Shown piece after piece: positions 1-7,775 of a stretch of DNA of 57,893 nt. This DNA is from Paludibacteraceae bacterium (GTDB lineage: Bacteria; Bacteroidota; Bacteroidia; Bacteroidales; Paludibacteraceae). The stretch spans positions 1-57,893 of the forward strand of contig JARKSE010000024.1 of NCBI GenBank assembly GCA_029974315.1, written 5' to 3'. Below the pieces are notes generated by a model. It was not told the origin of the DNA. It saw only the letters and a program-made list of their open reading frames with translations, and did no database searches. Made by a program: the position numbers and the translations under genes. Each line of letters opens with the position of its first letter. The first letter of the stretch is position 1.

Positions 1-1447
1 TAAAGCGTGTTGTACTTAAATCAGTTTTAGCAGCGAGATTATAAATGAGTTCTACCTTTTCTGGATTGTAGGGCAGTGAATAACCAGCAGAATCTCTAAA
101 TTCCCATTCGCGTATGCGATCTAAAATAATTTCCTGTTGAATACCTACGCCCCATTGCATATGGTGATTGGCATATTTAAATTCTCCTAAGTGTGATAAA
201 TTGATCACCGTCGCTGACAAACGGTTGCGAGCATGCTCGTGGTACGTGCCAACGCCTTGATTATTGGTGTAGCCAGTATTGTTCATGTCTAAATCCGACA
301 ACCAATACTGCCCAGTAATATCGTAAGTTTCTTGTTCATTCGTATTGTAAGTGGAAGTCATAACACTTAATTTGAGGTTTTTGTGCGGCTGATAATTAAC
401 CGTAAATGCCCCAAAATAAGTTCTAAAGATGTCTTTTTCCATACCTTCAAAAAAGACTTTAAAGTTACGGTTCATCTGTAAGGTTCCGAATGATGTCTCT
501 CTTTCAACAGGTGTAAATCGATAATAATTTTGCGAGAAATTACCTAAAAATGAACCTTTCCACTTGTCGCTGAATTTAAAAGTCATATAGGTTTGGTAAT
601 CCACAAATGAAGGCGAATATTCACCTTGGGTATCGAGTGTACCTAGTAAGTACGACGACGTTTTATAACGAATACCGTGTACTTGGGTAAAGTTTTTGGA
701 GGCAGAACCTAAGTAGGCCGAAGCGCCTAATAAACTAATGGAGAGTGAACTTTCTAAGTGTTCAGGTTTTTTGTAGGTTACGTCTAATACCGACGACATT
801 TTATCGCCATATTTCGCACTAAAGCCACCAGCCGAAAATTGCACTTTGTCTACCAAATCTGGGTTGATAAAACTTAAGCCTTCTTGCTGGCCTGCACGTA
901 CTAATAATGGGCGATATACTTCAATGTTATTGACATACACGCTGTTCTCGTCGTAACTACCACCACGTACAGAGTATTGGGAACTCAATTCGTTGGTGGA
1001 ATTGACGCCAGCAAAACTCGATAACATCGACTCTAAATTCCCACCCGAAGCGTCTGGCATCATTCTGAATTTTTCGGTATCGATGCCTTGCATGGTGTTT
1101 GTTTGGCGTTGAAAAGCTCTAATTTCAACACTTTCCAATTGTGTCGAAACCGATGGTAAAATTTTGGTGGCATTTATGACGTCTTCTGTTGCTGCGAACT
1201 TGTATTCTTTAGTTTCGTAGCCAATGCAAGAATATACCACGTGAAAAGTGTCCGTTGCCTCGAGGCGTAATTCATAAAAACCTTGATCGTTGGTAGAAGT
1301 ACCTTGACTGGTGCCTTTCACTTGTATGTTTGCTAAATCTATACCACGATTGTTATTGTCGAGTACATAACCGCGTAAATATATTTTTTTTGCAGGGAGC
1401 GTGCCACACAAAAAGAGTAAGAGTAGTATGAGAAGATTTTTTTTCAA
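1..1447 (-). CDS. TonB-dependent outer-membrane receptor, 3' part missing (cut by window edge)
   Basis: This is the N-terminal part (about 482 codons) of an outer-membrane transporter; the gene runs off the left edge. No in-frame ATG exists between the upstream in-frame TAA (1460-1462) and the signal peptide, so the start is non-ATG, best a TTG at 1445-1447 giving a Lys-Lys plus Leu-rich signal sequence ending around residue 20. A carboxypeptidase-regulatory-like beta domain follows (about residues 24-105, including GYVLDNNNRGIDLANI). The plug comes next, with the hallmark SVRGGSYDENSVYVNN and later QFSAGGFSAKYGDKMSSVLD, and then the first beta-barrel strands. It starts 36 bases after the uvrD stop and may be cotranscribed with it. 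The substrate cannot be told. No SusD partner is visible in the window. Confidence 0.85.
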   Translation of the reverse strand, partial: MKKNLLILLLLFLCGTLPAKKIYLRGYVLDNNNRGIDLANIQVKGTSQGTSTNDQGFYELRLEATDTFHVVYSCIGYETKEYKFAATEDVINATKILPSVSTQLESVEIRAFQRQTNTMQGIDTEKFRMMPDASGGNLESMLSSFAGVNSTNELSSQYSVRGGSYDENSVYVNNIEVYRPLLVRAGQQEGLSFINPDLVDKVQFSAGGFSAKYGDKMSSVLDVTYKKPEHLESSLSISLLGASAYLGSASKNFTQVHGIRYKTSSYLLGTLDTQGEYSPSFVDYQTYMTFKFSDKWKGSFLGNFSQNYYRFTPVERETSFGTLQMNRNFKVFFEGMEKDIFRTYFGAFTVNYQPHKNLKLSVMTSTYNTNEQETYDITGQYWLSDLDMNNTGYTNNQGVGTYHEHARNRLSATVINLSHLGEFKYANHHMQWGVGIQQEIILDRIREWEFRDSAGYSLPYNPEKVELIYNLAAKTDLSTTRF

Positions 1448-1483
1448 AAAAATAGGACTTTATCGATGTTTATAACGGTAACT

Positions 1484-3760
1484 TTAGTCTATTATTGTTA
1501 GTTTGGCATATTTAAGAAGCAGTGGTTTTTCGCCATGTGTTTCAAAATGTATATGTGCTTTGGTGTTATCACCACTTCCTTCGATGGCTGTAATTTCACC
1601 ATTTCCAAATACATGATGATGAACGCGCATGCCAACTTGGTATGGATAATTATGATGACCTGTATTGATGCCACTCTGATTACTTGGCACAATACGTTTT
1701 AAACGCTGTGGCGTGGTGACGGTTGGAGGCGTATCAAACTTTGAAAATGTAGGCATCGTTGAGCGCACTATTTCTGGTTTTTTATCTTCATAAGGCGTTT
1801 GGAAATATTTTGCATCAATGTCGTGTAAAAAGCGACTTGGATTTGAAAATTGCGTTTGACCGTTTCTAAATCGGGATTTAGCGTAACTTATCACACAATC
1901 TATTTTAGCGCGTGTGAGAGCTACGTAGAGTAAACGACGCTCTTCTTCCAACTCTCTTTCTGTTTCGCACATGTTGGATGGAAATAAATTTTCTTCAAGA
2001 CCAACGATAAAGACGTGCTTAAACTCCAAACCTTTCGCAGCATGTACCGTCATCATGGTGACACGATTTTTGTCATCTTCACTTTCCTTGTCCTGATCGG
2101 TGAGTAGAGCTACCTCTGATAAAAAATCAACTAACTTTAATTCGGTATCGCCAGCATTTGCTTTTTCTTCGCAAAACTGATTGATGGCACTCAAAAGTTC
2201 TTGCACATTTTCTTTGCGGCTCAAGTTTTCAGGCGTGTTATCGACTGAAATATCTTGCATAATTCCCGAGGCGATGACCACTTGTTCGGCTACAACATAC
2301 GCATCTTTTTCTTCATTCAGTGTTCTGAATTGTTCTATTAAACTTCCAAAAGTTTGTATTTTTTTGGCTGTGCCGTTATTTATATCTAGTGTGAAATCTG
2401 CTGGATTTTTAACTACTTCTAGTGGACTTACAGCTTGTTTGTGAGCTGTTTGTAATATTTTTTGTTGCGTGGTTTCACCAATGCCGCGTGCTGGATAATT
2501 GATGATGCGCTTAAACGATTCTTCATCATTCGGATTGATAATTAATCGTAAATAAGCCAGAATATCTTTTACCTCTTTTCGTTGGTAAAACGACAAACCG
2601 CCATAGATTTTATACGGAATGGCACGTTTTCGCAGTGCCTCTTCCAAGGTGCGCGATTGTGCGTTAGTGCGGTATAATATGGCGTAATCGCTGTAGGTAT
2701 CACGTGTGTCTCTAATGCTTTCTTGCATAGTGGCTGCTACAGCAAACGCTTCGTCGTAATCGCTGTAGGCTGTGAGTAATTTAATCGCTTTTCCGATATC
2801 GCCATCCGAAAATACGTTTTTGCGGATTTGATTTTTATTCCTGCTGATTAAGGAGTTGGCCGCATTAACGAGCGTTTGTGTAGAACGGTAATTTTGTTCT
2901 AATTTGAACAGCTTACAGCCTTCATATTGCCGTTGAAACATCAACATATTGTCGATATTGGCACCACGAAACGAATAGATGCTTTGTGCATCGTCGCCTA
3001 CCACGCAAATACGTTGATGATTGGCTGCCAATTTACTCACAATTAAATGCTGCGCACGGTTTGTATCTTGATACTCGTCCACCAAAATGTAACCAAATCG
3101 TTCTTGATAGGTTTTAAGAATTTCAGGATGTTTTTCAAAAAGGGTATTGGTGTAAAGCAACAAATCATCAAAATCCATCGCGTTCGAGTTCCTGCAGCGC
3201 TGGCAATAGAGTTGGTAAACTTCTATAAAACGTGGCGTTTTGGAATTCATGTCGGAACGCATCATGTCCGAGTCATTGGCATAAGTGGCTGGTGTTACCA
3301 GTTGATTTTTGGCAAATGAAATGCGACTTTGTATGTTGTTGACTTTATAAGTTTTGTCGTCGAGTTGTAACTCTTTGATTAAACTACGAATCAAACTTTT
3401 GGAATCGCTCGAATCGTATATCGTGAAATTGGAGGTAAACCCAAGATGCGAGGCTTCGTAGCGTAGAATTTTTGAAAAGATGGAGTGAAAGGTTCCCATC
3501 CAAAGATATTTAGCGCGCTGTTCACCAACCAATTTGGCGATACGCCCTTTCATCTCTTCGGCAGCTTTATTGGTGAATGTTAACGCTAGAATTTGGCTTG
3601 GATGCCATCCGTTTTGTAATAAATAGGCAATTTTATAGGTCAATACGCGTGTTTTACCTGAGCCGGCACCAGCCACAACCAGCGATGGACCATCTGTATA
3701 AGTGACAGCCTTGTATTGATTTTCGTTGAGTAGCTCTTTTAATTGATCAGTTAACGCCAT
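1484..3760 (-). CDS. pcrA: ATP-dependent 3'-5' DNA helicase, UvrD/PcrA type
   Basis: Superfamily 1A helicase of 758 residues for nucleotide excision and mismatch repair and removal of RecA or stalled polymerase. All motifs are visible in order: Q motif (NENQYKAV), Walker A GAGSGKT at residues 31-37, motif Ia LTFTNKAAEEM, motif II VDEYQDT near 226, motif III GDDAQSIYSFRGA, motif IV EQNYRSTQ, motif V TVHAAKGLEFKHVF and motif VI RRLLYVALTRAK. The C-terminal 50 residues (GMRVHHHVFGNGEI onward) look like the small Tudor-like tail that binds RNA polymerase in PcrA. Length is normal. The ATG lies about 25 bases after a strong TACCTTTG promoter box. Confidence 0.95.
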   Translation of the reverse strand: MALTDQLKELLNENQYKAVTYTDGPSLVVAGAGSGKTRVLTYKIAYLLQNGWHPSQILALTFTNKAAEEMKGRIAKLVGEQRAKYLWMGTFHSIFSKILRYEASHLGFTSNFTIYDSSDSKSLIRSLIKELQLDDKTYKVNNIQSRISFAKNQLVTPATYANDSDMMRSDMNSKTPRFIEVYQLYCQRCRNSNAMDFDDLLLYTNTLFEKHPEILKTYQERFGYILVDEYQDTNRAQHLIVSKLAANHQRICVVGDDAQSIYSFRGANIDNMLMFQRQYEGCKLFKLEQNYRSTQTLVNAANSLISRNKNQIRKNVFSDGDIGKAIKLLTAYSDYDEAFAVAATMQESIRDTRDTYSDYAILYRTNAQSRTLEEALRKRAIPYKIYGGLSFYQRKEVKDILAYLRLIINPNDEESFKRIINYPARGIGETTQQKILQTAHKQAVSPLEVVKNPADFTLDINNGTAKKIQTFGSLIEQFRTLNEEKDAYVVAEQVVIASGIMQDISVDNTPENLSRKENVQELLSAINQFCEEKANAGDTELKLVDFLSEVALLTDQDKESEDDKNRVTMMTVHAAKGLEFKHVFIVGLEENLFPSNMCETERELEEERRLLYVALTRAKIDCVISYAKSRFRNGQTQFSNPSRFLHDIDAKYFQTPYEDKKPEIVRSTMPTFSKFDTPPTVTTPQRLKRIVPSNQSGINTGHHNYPYQVGMRVHHHVFGNGEITAIEGSGDNTKAHIHFETHGEKPLLLKYAKLTIID

Positions 3761-3785
3761 GTTTTGCTAACATTATTACAAACTA

Positions 3786-3817
3786 CAAAGGTACAAAAAA
3801 GCGTTTAAACTTTGCAA
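3786..3817 (-). promoter_or_regulatory. Promoter of the pcrA/uvrD gene
   Basis: Reverse strand reads TTG (3815-3817), 21 bases, then TACCTTTG (3786-3793). This matches the Bacteroidetes housekeeping promoter, TTTG near -33 and TAnnTTTG near -7. The helicase ATG at 3760 follows after about 25 bases. Confidence 0.75.
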
Positions 3818-3874
3818 TGAAAAATTAGTTCTTAAAAAATCAGTGAAAGTATCCTCAAAATCAAAAAAAAATAC

Positions 3875-3882
3875 TACTTTTA
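3875..3882 (+). promoter_or_regulatory. Probable promoter -7 box of rubrerythrin
   Basis: TACTTTTA differs from the TAnnTTTG consensus only in the last base and lies 37 bases before the rubrerythrin ATG. No clear -33 box was found, so it may be an activated or weaker promoter. Confidence 0.45.
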
Positions 3883-3919
3883 CGCACAGAATACACTACT
3901 AATTTTAATTTTTTTATTT

Positions 3920-4495
3920 ATGAAAAGTATTAAAGGAACACAAACAGAAAAGCATTTGATGCAATCTTTTGCTGGCGAAAGTCAAGCTCGTATGCGTTAC
4001 ACCTATTTTGCGAGTACAGCTAAAAAAGAAGGTTATGAACAAATTGCTGCCATTTTCATGGAAACTGCCGAACAAGAAAAAGAACATGCTAAACGTATGT
4101 TTAAATATTTAGAAGGTGGTATGGTAGAAGTAAAAGCTAGTTTTCCTGCAGGTGTTATAGGAACAACTTTGGAAAATCTGAAAGCTGCTGCGGAGGGCGA
4201 ACATGACGAGTGGGCACATGATTATCCTCATTTTGCAGATGTAGCCGAAAAAGAAGGTTTTTTAGAAATTGCTTACATGTATCGTAACATTGCTATAGCT
4301 GAGAAAAATCACGAAGAGCGTTATCGTGCATTTGTAGCTAACATCGAAAATAAATCTGTTTTCGCTAAAGATGAAGAGGTGGTTTGGCAATGTCGTAATT
4401 GTGGGTACGTGCACACAGGCAAAGAAGCTCCAGAAGTTTGTCCTGCTTGTTTGCACGCTCAAGCACACTTTGAAGTTCAAAAAGAAAATATGTAA
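3920..4495 (+). CDS. rbr: Rubrerythrin
   Basis: Cytoplasmic non-haem di-iron peroxidase of 191 residues that reduces hydrogen peroxide in anaerobes. The N-terminal ferritin-like four-helix domain carries the di-iron ligands in ETAEQEKEHAKRMF (about residues 47-60) and IAYMYRNIAIAEKNHEERY (about 114-132). The C-terminal rubredoxin-like knuckles are CRNCG at 158-162 and CPAC at 174-177, which hold the electron-donating Fe(Cys)4 site. Length and domain order are typical. It is monocistronic, with its own promoter upstream and a strong terminator downstream. It belongs functionally with the superoxide dismutase, Bcp, Prx6-like peroxiredoxin and OxyR found elsewhere in the window. Confidence 0.96.
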   Translation: MKSIKGTQTEKHLMQSFAGESQARMRYTYFASTAKKEGYEQIAAIFMETAEQEKEHAKRMFKYLEGGMVEVKASFPAGVIGTTLENLKAAAEGEHDEWAHDYPHFADVAEKEGFLEIAYMYRNIAIAEKNHEERYRAFVANIENKSVFAKDEEVVWQCRNCGYVHTGKEAPEVCPACLHAQAHFEVQKENM

Positions 4496-4514
4496 TTATA
4501 AAGCATATTGCATT

Positions 4515-4545
4515 AAAAAAGGTCATCGTGAAGATGACCTTTTTT
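4515..4545. terminator. Bidirectional terminator between rubrerythrin and the nucleotidase genes
   Basis: Perfect 13-bp stem, AAAAAAGGTCATC at 4515-4527 against its complement at 4533-4545, with a 5-base loop and T runs on both strands. It lies between two convergent genes. Confidence 0.9.
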
Positions 4546-4561
4546 AGTTATATTTTGACTA

Positions 4562-5395
4562 TTAATATTCAACCGTAGTAACCGTTATTTCTTTTGCTGA
4601 TTTCCCAGCTTGCATCACAGAAACGGATTTCCCATCAAGGTTGTTGATGTGAAATACACCTCGTATATCGTGTGTGTGCCCACCCAAAACAAGGTCAATA
4701 TTTCGGCTGTTAATAGCCAAAATAGAATCAGACATCACATCGGGATTTGATGAATAACCGAGGTGTGAAAGTACAATCACAAAGTCGCACTTTTCTTTGT
4801 TTTTCAAAATTTCAGCATAGCGATTAGCTGATTCAATAGGATCGATATAGGTTAGACCTCCAAAATAAGTTTCTAAAATCAACTTGTGTGGATCTACGCC
4901 TAAACCTAAAATACCCACTTTTAATCCATCTTTTTTAATTACAGTATAACGCTTTAATAAACCTTCAAGAGCAGTTCCTTCTGCTTCGTAGTTGGTACAA
5001 ACAAATGGGAAATTGGCTTGACGAATGCGTGCAGCTAACGTATCAATGCCTTTGTCAAATTCATGATTGCCAAGCGTAGCAGCCTCGTAACCCATTTTGT
5101 TATAAGCGTCGATTTCTAAACGACCGTCGAACATATTAAAGTAGGGTGTTCCTTGAAAAATATCGCCAGCATCAAGTAAAAGGAGGTTTGGATTAACGGC
5201 TCGAAAGCTATCAATAAGTGCTGCGCGCGCAGCGAATCCCCCAAATCCATCTTTTGTGGCTTCAACTTGACTGTGTGAGTCGTTGGTGTGCAAAATGAGC
5301 AATTGTTTTGGTGCTTTGTTTGTGCAGGCACTAAGTGCAACTATGGCACCGATTATGATGAGTGCAACGTTTTTATTTTTCAACATAAATTTCAT
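4562..5395 (-). CDS. Metallophosphatase lipoprotein (catalytic half of a 5'-nucleotidase)
   Basis: A 277-residue calcineurin-like phosphoesterase corresponding to the N-terminal catalytic domain of UshA-type 5'-nucleotidases. Metal-binding motifs are visible: HTNDSHSQ (about 36-43), LLDAGDIFQG, TLGNHEFD, VLSHLGYSS and LGGHTHD. The start has a lipoprotein signal with lipobox LSAC at about residues 21-24, so the enzyme should be anchored in the cell envelope. The C-terminal substrate-specificity domain normally fused to it is encoded by the gene just upstream, with which it overlaps by 23 bases. Likely role: removing phosphate from extracellular or periplasmic nucleotides. Confidence 0.88.
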   Translation of the reverse strand: MKFMLKNKNVALIIIGAIVALSACTNKAPKQLLILHTNDSHSQVEATKDGFGGFAARAALIDSFRAVNPNLLLLDAGDIFQGTPYFNMFDGRLEIDAYNKMGYEAATLGNHEFDKGIDTLAARIRQANFPFVCTNYEAEGTALEGLLKRYTVIKKDGLKVGILGLGVDPHKLILETYFGGLTYIDPIESANRYAEILKNKEKCDFVIVLSHLGYSSNPDVMSDSILAINSRNIDLVLGGHTHDIRGVFHINNLDGKSVSVMQAGKSAKEITVTTVEY

Positions 5396-6104
5396 TTTTT
5401 AAGGTTGGTTTGATTGAGCGACCTGCAGCTGTCTGGTTTTTAATATCCAGAATAAGCGCATCACGTAGTAAAATATTTAAAGGCTCGATGGCTTTAAAAT
5501 TAGCAAGTGGGTCTAAGTGGTCGTTTCCAAATGATAAGTAGTCCGTGGTAATGATGCGATAAATTTTGTCTTCGTCAAGCGGTTTTCCTTGTATGCGAAC
5601 ATCTTCTGCTTCATCATCATCTATTTTCATAGAGATTCCTGCCACGGCATCACCACCTTTTTTAGCAATAGCATCGCATAAGTCTTCAACATCTTCACCA
5701 GATAATTCTAGAAAGACAAGTGCATTGTCAAAAGGCATTACAAGCATAATATCGCCAACGGTGATGGGACCTTCTTGAATATCATTACGTAAACCACCTA
5801 AATTACTAATGGCAATATCGGTAGGCTTAAATTTATTTCCGTAAGCCAACATTGCATCAGCAACAAATCGATTGAGCAATCCTTCGGGTAAACCTTTGCT
5901 CATGAGTTGTGCCGACGTTCCGATAACCACATTCATATCAGAGTCCATTTGTATTCTATAAGGCTCTATCAATTTAATCATCGAACTGTCTGAAAAGTTG
6001 TCGCCAATAACGGATACAAAATCTTGGGAGATAATACGTGGATTTTTCTGTTGGCAGCCAACTAAAGCGATTATAAACAAGGTTAGAACTAGATACTTTT
6101 TCAT
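5373..6104 (-). CDS. 5'-nucleotidase C-terminal domain lipoprotein
   Basis: A 243-residue protein corresponding to the C-terminal substrate-binding domain of 5'-nucleotidases (GTSAQLMSKGLPEG, FVADAMLAYG, AISNLGGLRNDIQEGPITVGD, MPFDNALVFLELSG). The ATG at 6104 is preferred over an upstream in-frame one at 6140 because it begins directly with a lipoprotein signal peptide (MKKYLVLT through lipobox LVGC) and because the upstream choice would lie inside the terminator that follows tRNA-Cys. It comes first in the operon and overlaps the catalytic-half gene, so the two probably form one two-subunit enzyme. The promoter is not clear; read-through from tRNA-Cys is possible. Confidence 0.87.
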   Translation of the reverse strand: MKKYLVLTLFIIALVGCQQKNPRIISQDFVSVIGDNFSDSSMIKLIEPYRIQMDSDMNVVIGTSAQLMSKGLPEGLLNRFVADAMLAYGNKFKPTDIAISNLGGLRNDIQEGPITVGDIMLVMPFDNALVFLELSGEDVEDLCDAIAKKGGDAVAGISMKIDDDEAEDVRIQGKPLDEDKIYRIITTDYLSFGNDHLDPLANFKAIEPLNILLRDALILDIKNQTAAGRSIKPTLKNEIYVEK

Positions 6105-6139
6105 AGTAATATAAATAGATTTAAGTTTACAATACAACA

Positions 6140-6169
6140 AAAGCCCTCTGTGTTAGAACTGAGGGCTTT
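6140..6169 (-). terminator. Terminator after tRNA-Cys
   Basis: Stem of 9 bp, AAAGCCCTC at 6140-6148 with GAGGGCTTT at 6161-6169, followed on the reverse strand by TTGTTGT. It sits 10 bases after the tRNA-Cys 3' end and 36 bases ahead of the nucleotidase start. Confidence 0.75.
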
Positions 6170-6178
6170 GGCTAGGAG

Positions 6179-6249
6179 AGGTTCCTAGCAGATTCGAACT
6201 GCTGTAGACGGTTTTGCAGACCGGTGCCTAACCACTCGGCCAAGGAACC
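6179..6249 (-). tRNA. tRNA-Cys (anticodon GCA)
   Basis: A 71-base cloverleaf on the reverse strand. Acceptor stem GGTTCCT pairs with AGGAACC, the anticodon loop is CTGCAAA with anticodon GCA, and the T arm carries GTTCGAA. The discriminator base is T and CCA is not encoded. Confidence 0.95.
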
Positions 6250-6261
6250 CTTTTGCGAACG

Positions 6262-6291
6262 CAAAGGTAATACTTTTTTTTAAATGAGCAA
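6262..6291 (-). promoter_or_regulatory. Promoter of tRNA-Cys
   Basis: Reverse strand TTG (6289-6291), 19 bases, TACCTTTG (6262-6269), placed 12 bases before the tRNA 5' end. Confidence 0.75.
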
Positions 6292-6304
6292 TTTTTTTAC
6301 AGAA

Positions 6305-6751
6305 TTATCGTTTGCGCCCTTGTTCTATATGTTTTAGTAACTCTTTTTTGTATTCATTTTCAGCGGTATAGTAGTTAAATACTTTCTCTGCCGACAATAT
6401 TTTTAAAAATTCTTTATGATATTTTTGTTTGAGCGCATGTTGTTGTGTTTCGATTTTTTGTAGTTGTTGAAGTGCGTTTTTATATTCATCTTCGCTCCAG
6501 TCAGAACTTACACTATGACGAACTGCACGGGCTTGTAGTCTTAATTCATGTCTTTGTGTAGTGAATTGATTGTACAACGGCCAAAACTTTTCAGCTTCTT
6601 CAGCTGTTAAACCTACTTTTTTAGTAATAAATGCCACTTTTTGAGCTTCCATGGCTTCGCGTTTGGCATGATTACATTTTTTTTGTTGAGCGGTCACAAA
6701 GCCAACACCCAACAGCGATAGCGTAATAAGTAACAAGAGCTGCTTTTTCAT
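6305..6751 (-). CDS. Spy/CpxP-like periplasmic protein, third gene of an ECF sigma operon
   Basis: A small secreted protein of 148 residues from the ATG at 6751; an in-frame ATG at 6769 would overlap the upstream gene by 8 bases. A signal peptide (MKKQLLLLITLSLLG up to VTAQ) is followed by a long, charged, helical region. It contains LTAEEAEKFWPLYNQF, which resembles the LTxxQ-type helical motifs of Spy/CpxP-like chaperones and metal sensors. Such proteins often follow an ECF sigma factor and anti-sigma factor in Bacteroidetes, as here. It probably senses or buffers envelope stress and is the last gene of the operon. The function is inferred from family and context only. Confidence 0.7.
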   Translation of the reverse strand: MKKQLLLLITLSLLGVGFVTAQQKKCNHAKREAMEAQKVAFITKKVGLTAEEAEKFWPLYNQFTTQRHELRLQARAVRHSVSSDWSEDEYKNALQQLQKIETQQHALKQKYHKEFLKILSAEKVFNYYTAENEYKKELLKHIEQGRKR

Positions 6752-6761
6752 AGTTGTAAAA

Positions 6762-7079
6762 TTATTCATTCAAAATATATTCCACCAATAGATCTTCGCT
6801 AATATCGGCGCTAATCAAGCTGTCATAATAATCTTCAGCCATTAGTGAGGTGGATTCCTGGTGATTGGTGTACCATATGTAACTCATCACGCCGATAGCC
6901 ACAACACCTACAAATATAGCTGCTGCATACATCCACGGCTGTAAAGAGCGTACTGAACGTTTCGGAGCAATTTGTTTATCTATATTTAGCGCAAATTGCT
7001 CAAAATATTCCTCAGGAACCGTAAAAGGGATTTCCCTAGGAATATTCGTTAATTTTAATGGCGTTTTTTCTTCTTTCAT
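6762..7079 (-). CDS. Putative anti-sigma factor, single-pass membrane protein
   Basis: A 105-residue protein with a cytoplasmic N-terminal part (residues 1-48), one clear transmembrane helix (about 49-69) and a short acidic C-terminal part. It lies between the ECF sigma gene (34 bases upstream) and the Spy-like gene, the usual place for the cognate anti-sigma factor. The N-terminal stretch PREIPFTVPEEYFEQFALNI resembles other short Bacteroidetes proteins at this position. No zinc-binding anti-sigma motif is present. The call rests mainly on topology and operon context. Confidence 0.65.
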   Translation of the reverse strand: MKEEKTPLKLTNIPREIPFTVPEEYFEQFALNIDKQIAPKRSVRSLQPWMYAAAIFVGVVAIGVMSYIWYTNHQESTSLMAEDYYDSLISADISEDLLVEYILNE

Positions 7080-7113
7080 AACTAATAATTAGACTGCTAA
7101 ACGTATAAAAAGT

Positions 7114-7686
7114 TTAATTTTCATCCAATAAAAACTGCTCTATTTTTTTTACAGCGTGATGATATGAGGCTTTTAAAGCACCAACCGAAGTTCCTAGTAT
7201 AGCTTCCATATCCTCATACTTCATATCGTCAAAATACTTCATTTGGAAAACTAAACGTTGTTTTTCAGGTAACGCGAGCATCGCTTTTTGTAGTTTGTAT
7301 TGTGCTTCGTCGCCCGAAAAATAGGCGTCACTTTCCAGTTTGTTGAGAAGTGTCTCTTCTAAATCCAGTGACGATGTGACGTTCTGCATACGTTGTTGAG
7401 CTAAAAACGTGAGCGTCTCGTTTGTAGCAATGCGATAAAGCCATGTGGTAATTTTGCTGTCTCCTCTAAAATTTTGCAGTCCGTTCCACGCTTTCAAAAA
7501 CGTATTTTGCAATACATCGTTTGTATCTTCATGCGATAGTAACATTTTACGAATGTGCCAGTACAAAGGCTCTTGTGTTAGACGCACGATAGCTGAAAAT
7601 GCAGTTTGTTTGTTTGCACTTGTCAGCAGGGTTTGCGTCCACAGTTCTATCTCTTTTTCTTTCATACGCATGGTGTCGTGAGCCAT
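7114..7686 (-). CDS. ECF-type RNA polymerase sigma factor (RpoE-like)
   Basis: Sigma-70 family ECF factor, up to 190 residues. Region 2 contains HEDTNDVLQNTFLKAWNGLQNFRGDSKITTWLYRIATNETL (positions about 62-102, with DVLQNTF and TWLYRIATNE as the core). Region 4 contains ALPEKQRLVFQMKYFDDMKYEDMEAILGTSVGALKASYHHA. The promoter box at 7697-7704 predicts a transcript start around 7690, so the first ATG (7686) would be almost leaderless and the in-frame ATGs at 7671 or 7665 are possible true starts. It is the first gene of a sigma, anti-sigma and Spy-like operon that probably controls an envelope-stress regulon. Confidence 0.9.
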   Translation of the reverse strand: MAHDTMRMKEKEIELWTQTLLTSANKQTAFSAIVRLTQEPLYWHIRKMLLSHEDTNDVLQNTFLKAWNGLQNFRGDSKITTWLYRIATNETLTFLAQQRMQNVTSSLDLEETLLNKLESDAYFSGDEAQYKLQKAMLALPEKQRLVFQMKYFDDMKYEDMEAILGTSVGALKASYHHAVKKIEQFLLDEN

Positions 7687-7696
7687 ATAAAGCCTA

Positions 7697-7704
7697 CAAA
7701 AATA
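7697..7704 (-). promoter_or_regulatory. Promoter -7 box of the ECF sigma operon
   Basis: Reverse-strand TATTTTTG matches TAnnTTTG and lies 10 bases before the first possible sigma-factor ATG. No convincing -33 box is seen. Confidence 0.55.
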
Positions 7705-7748
7705 CGCATTTTTATTTTCAGATTTATGACTTTTAGAATAAAAGGCGT

Positions 7749-7756
7749 TATCTTTG
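7749..7756 (+). promoter_or_regulatory. Promoter -7 box of the ZIP transporter operon
   Basis: TATCTTTG, a full match to TAnnTTTG, 19 bases before the ATG at 7776. Confidence 0.65.
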
Positions 7757-7775
7757 CAAAAAATACTGAACTTTT

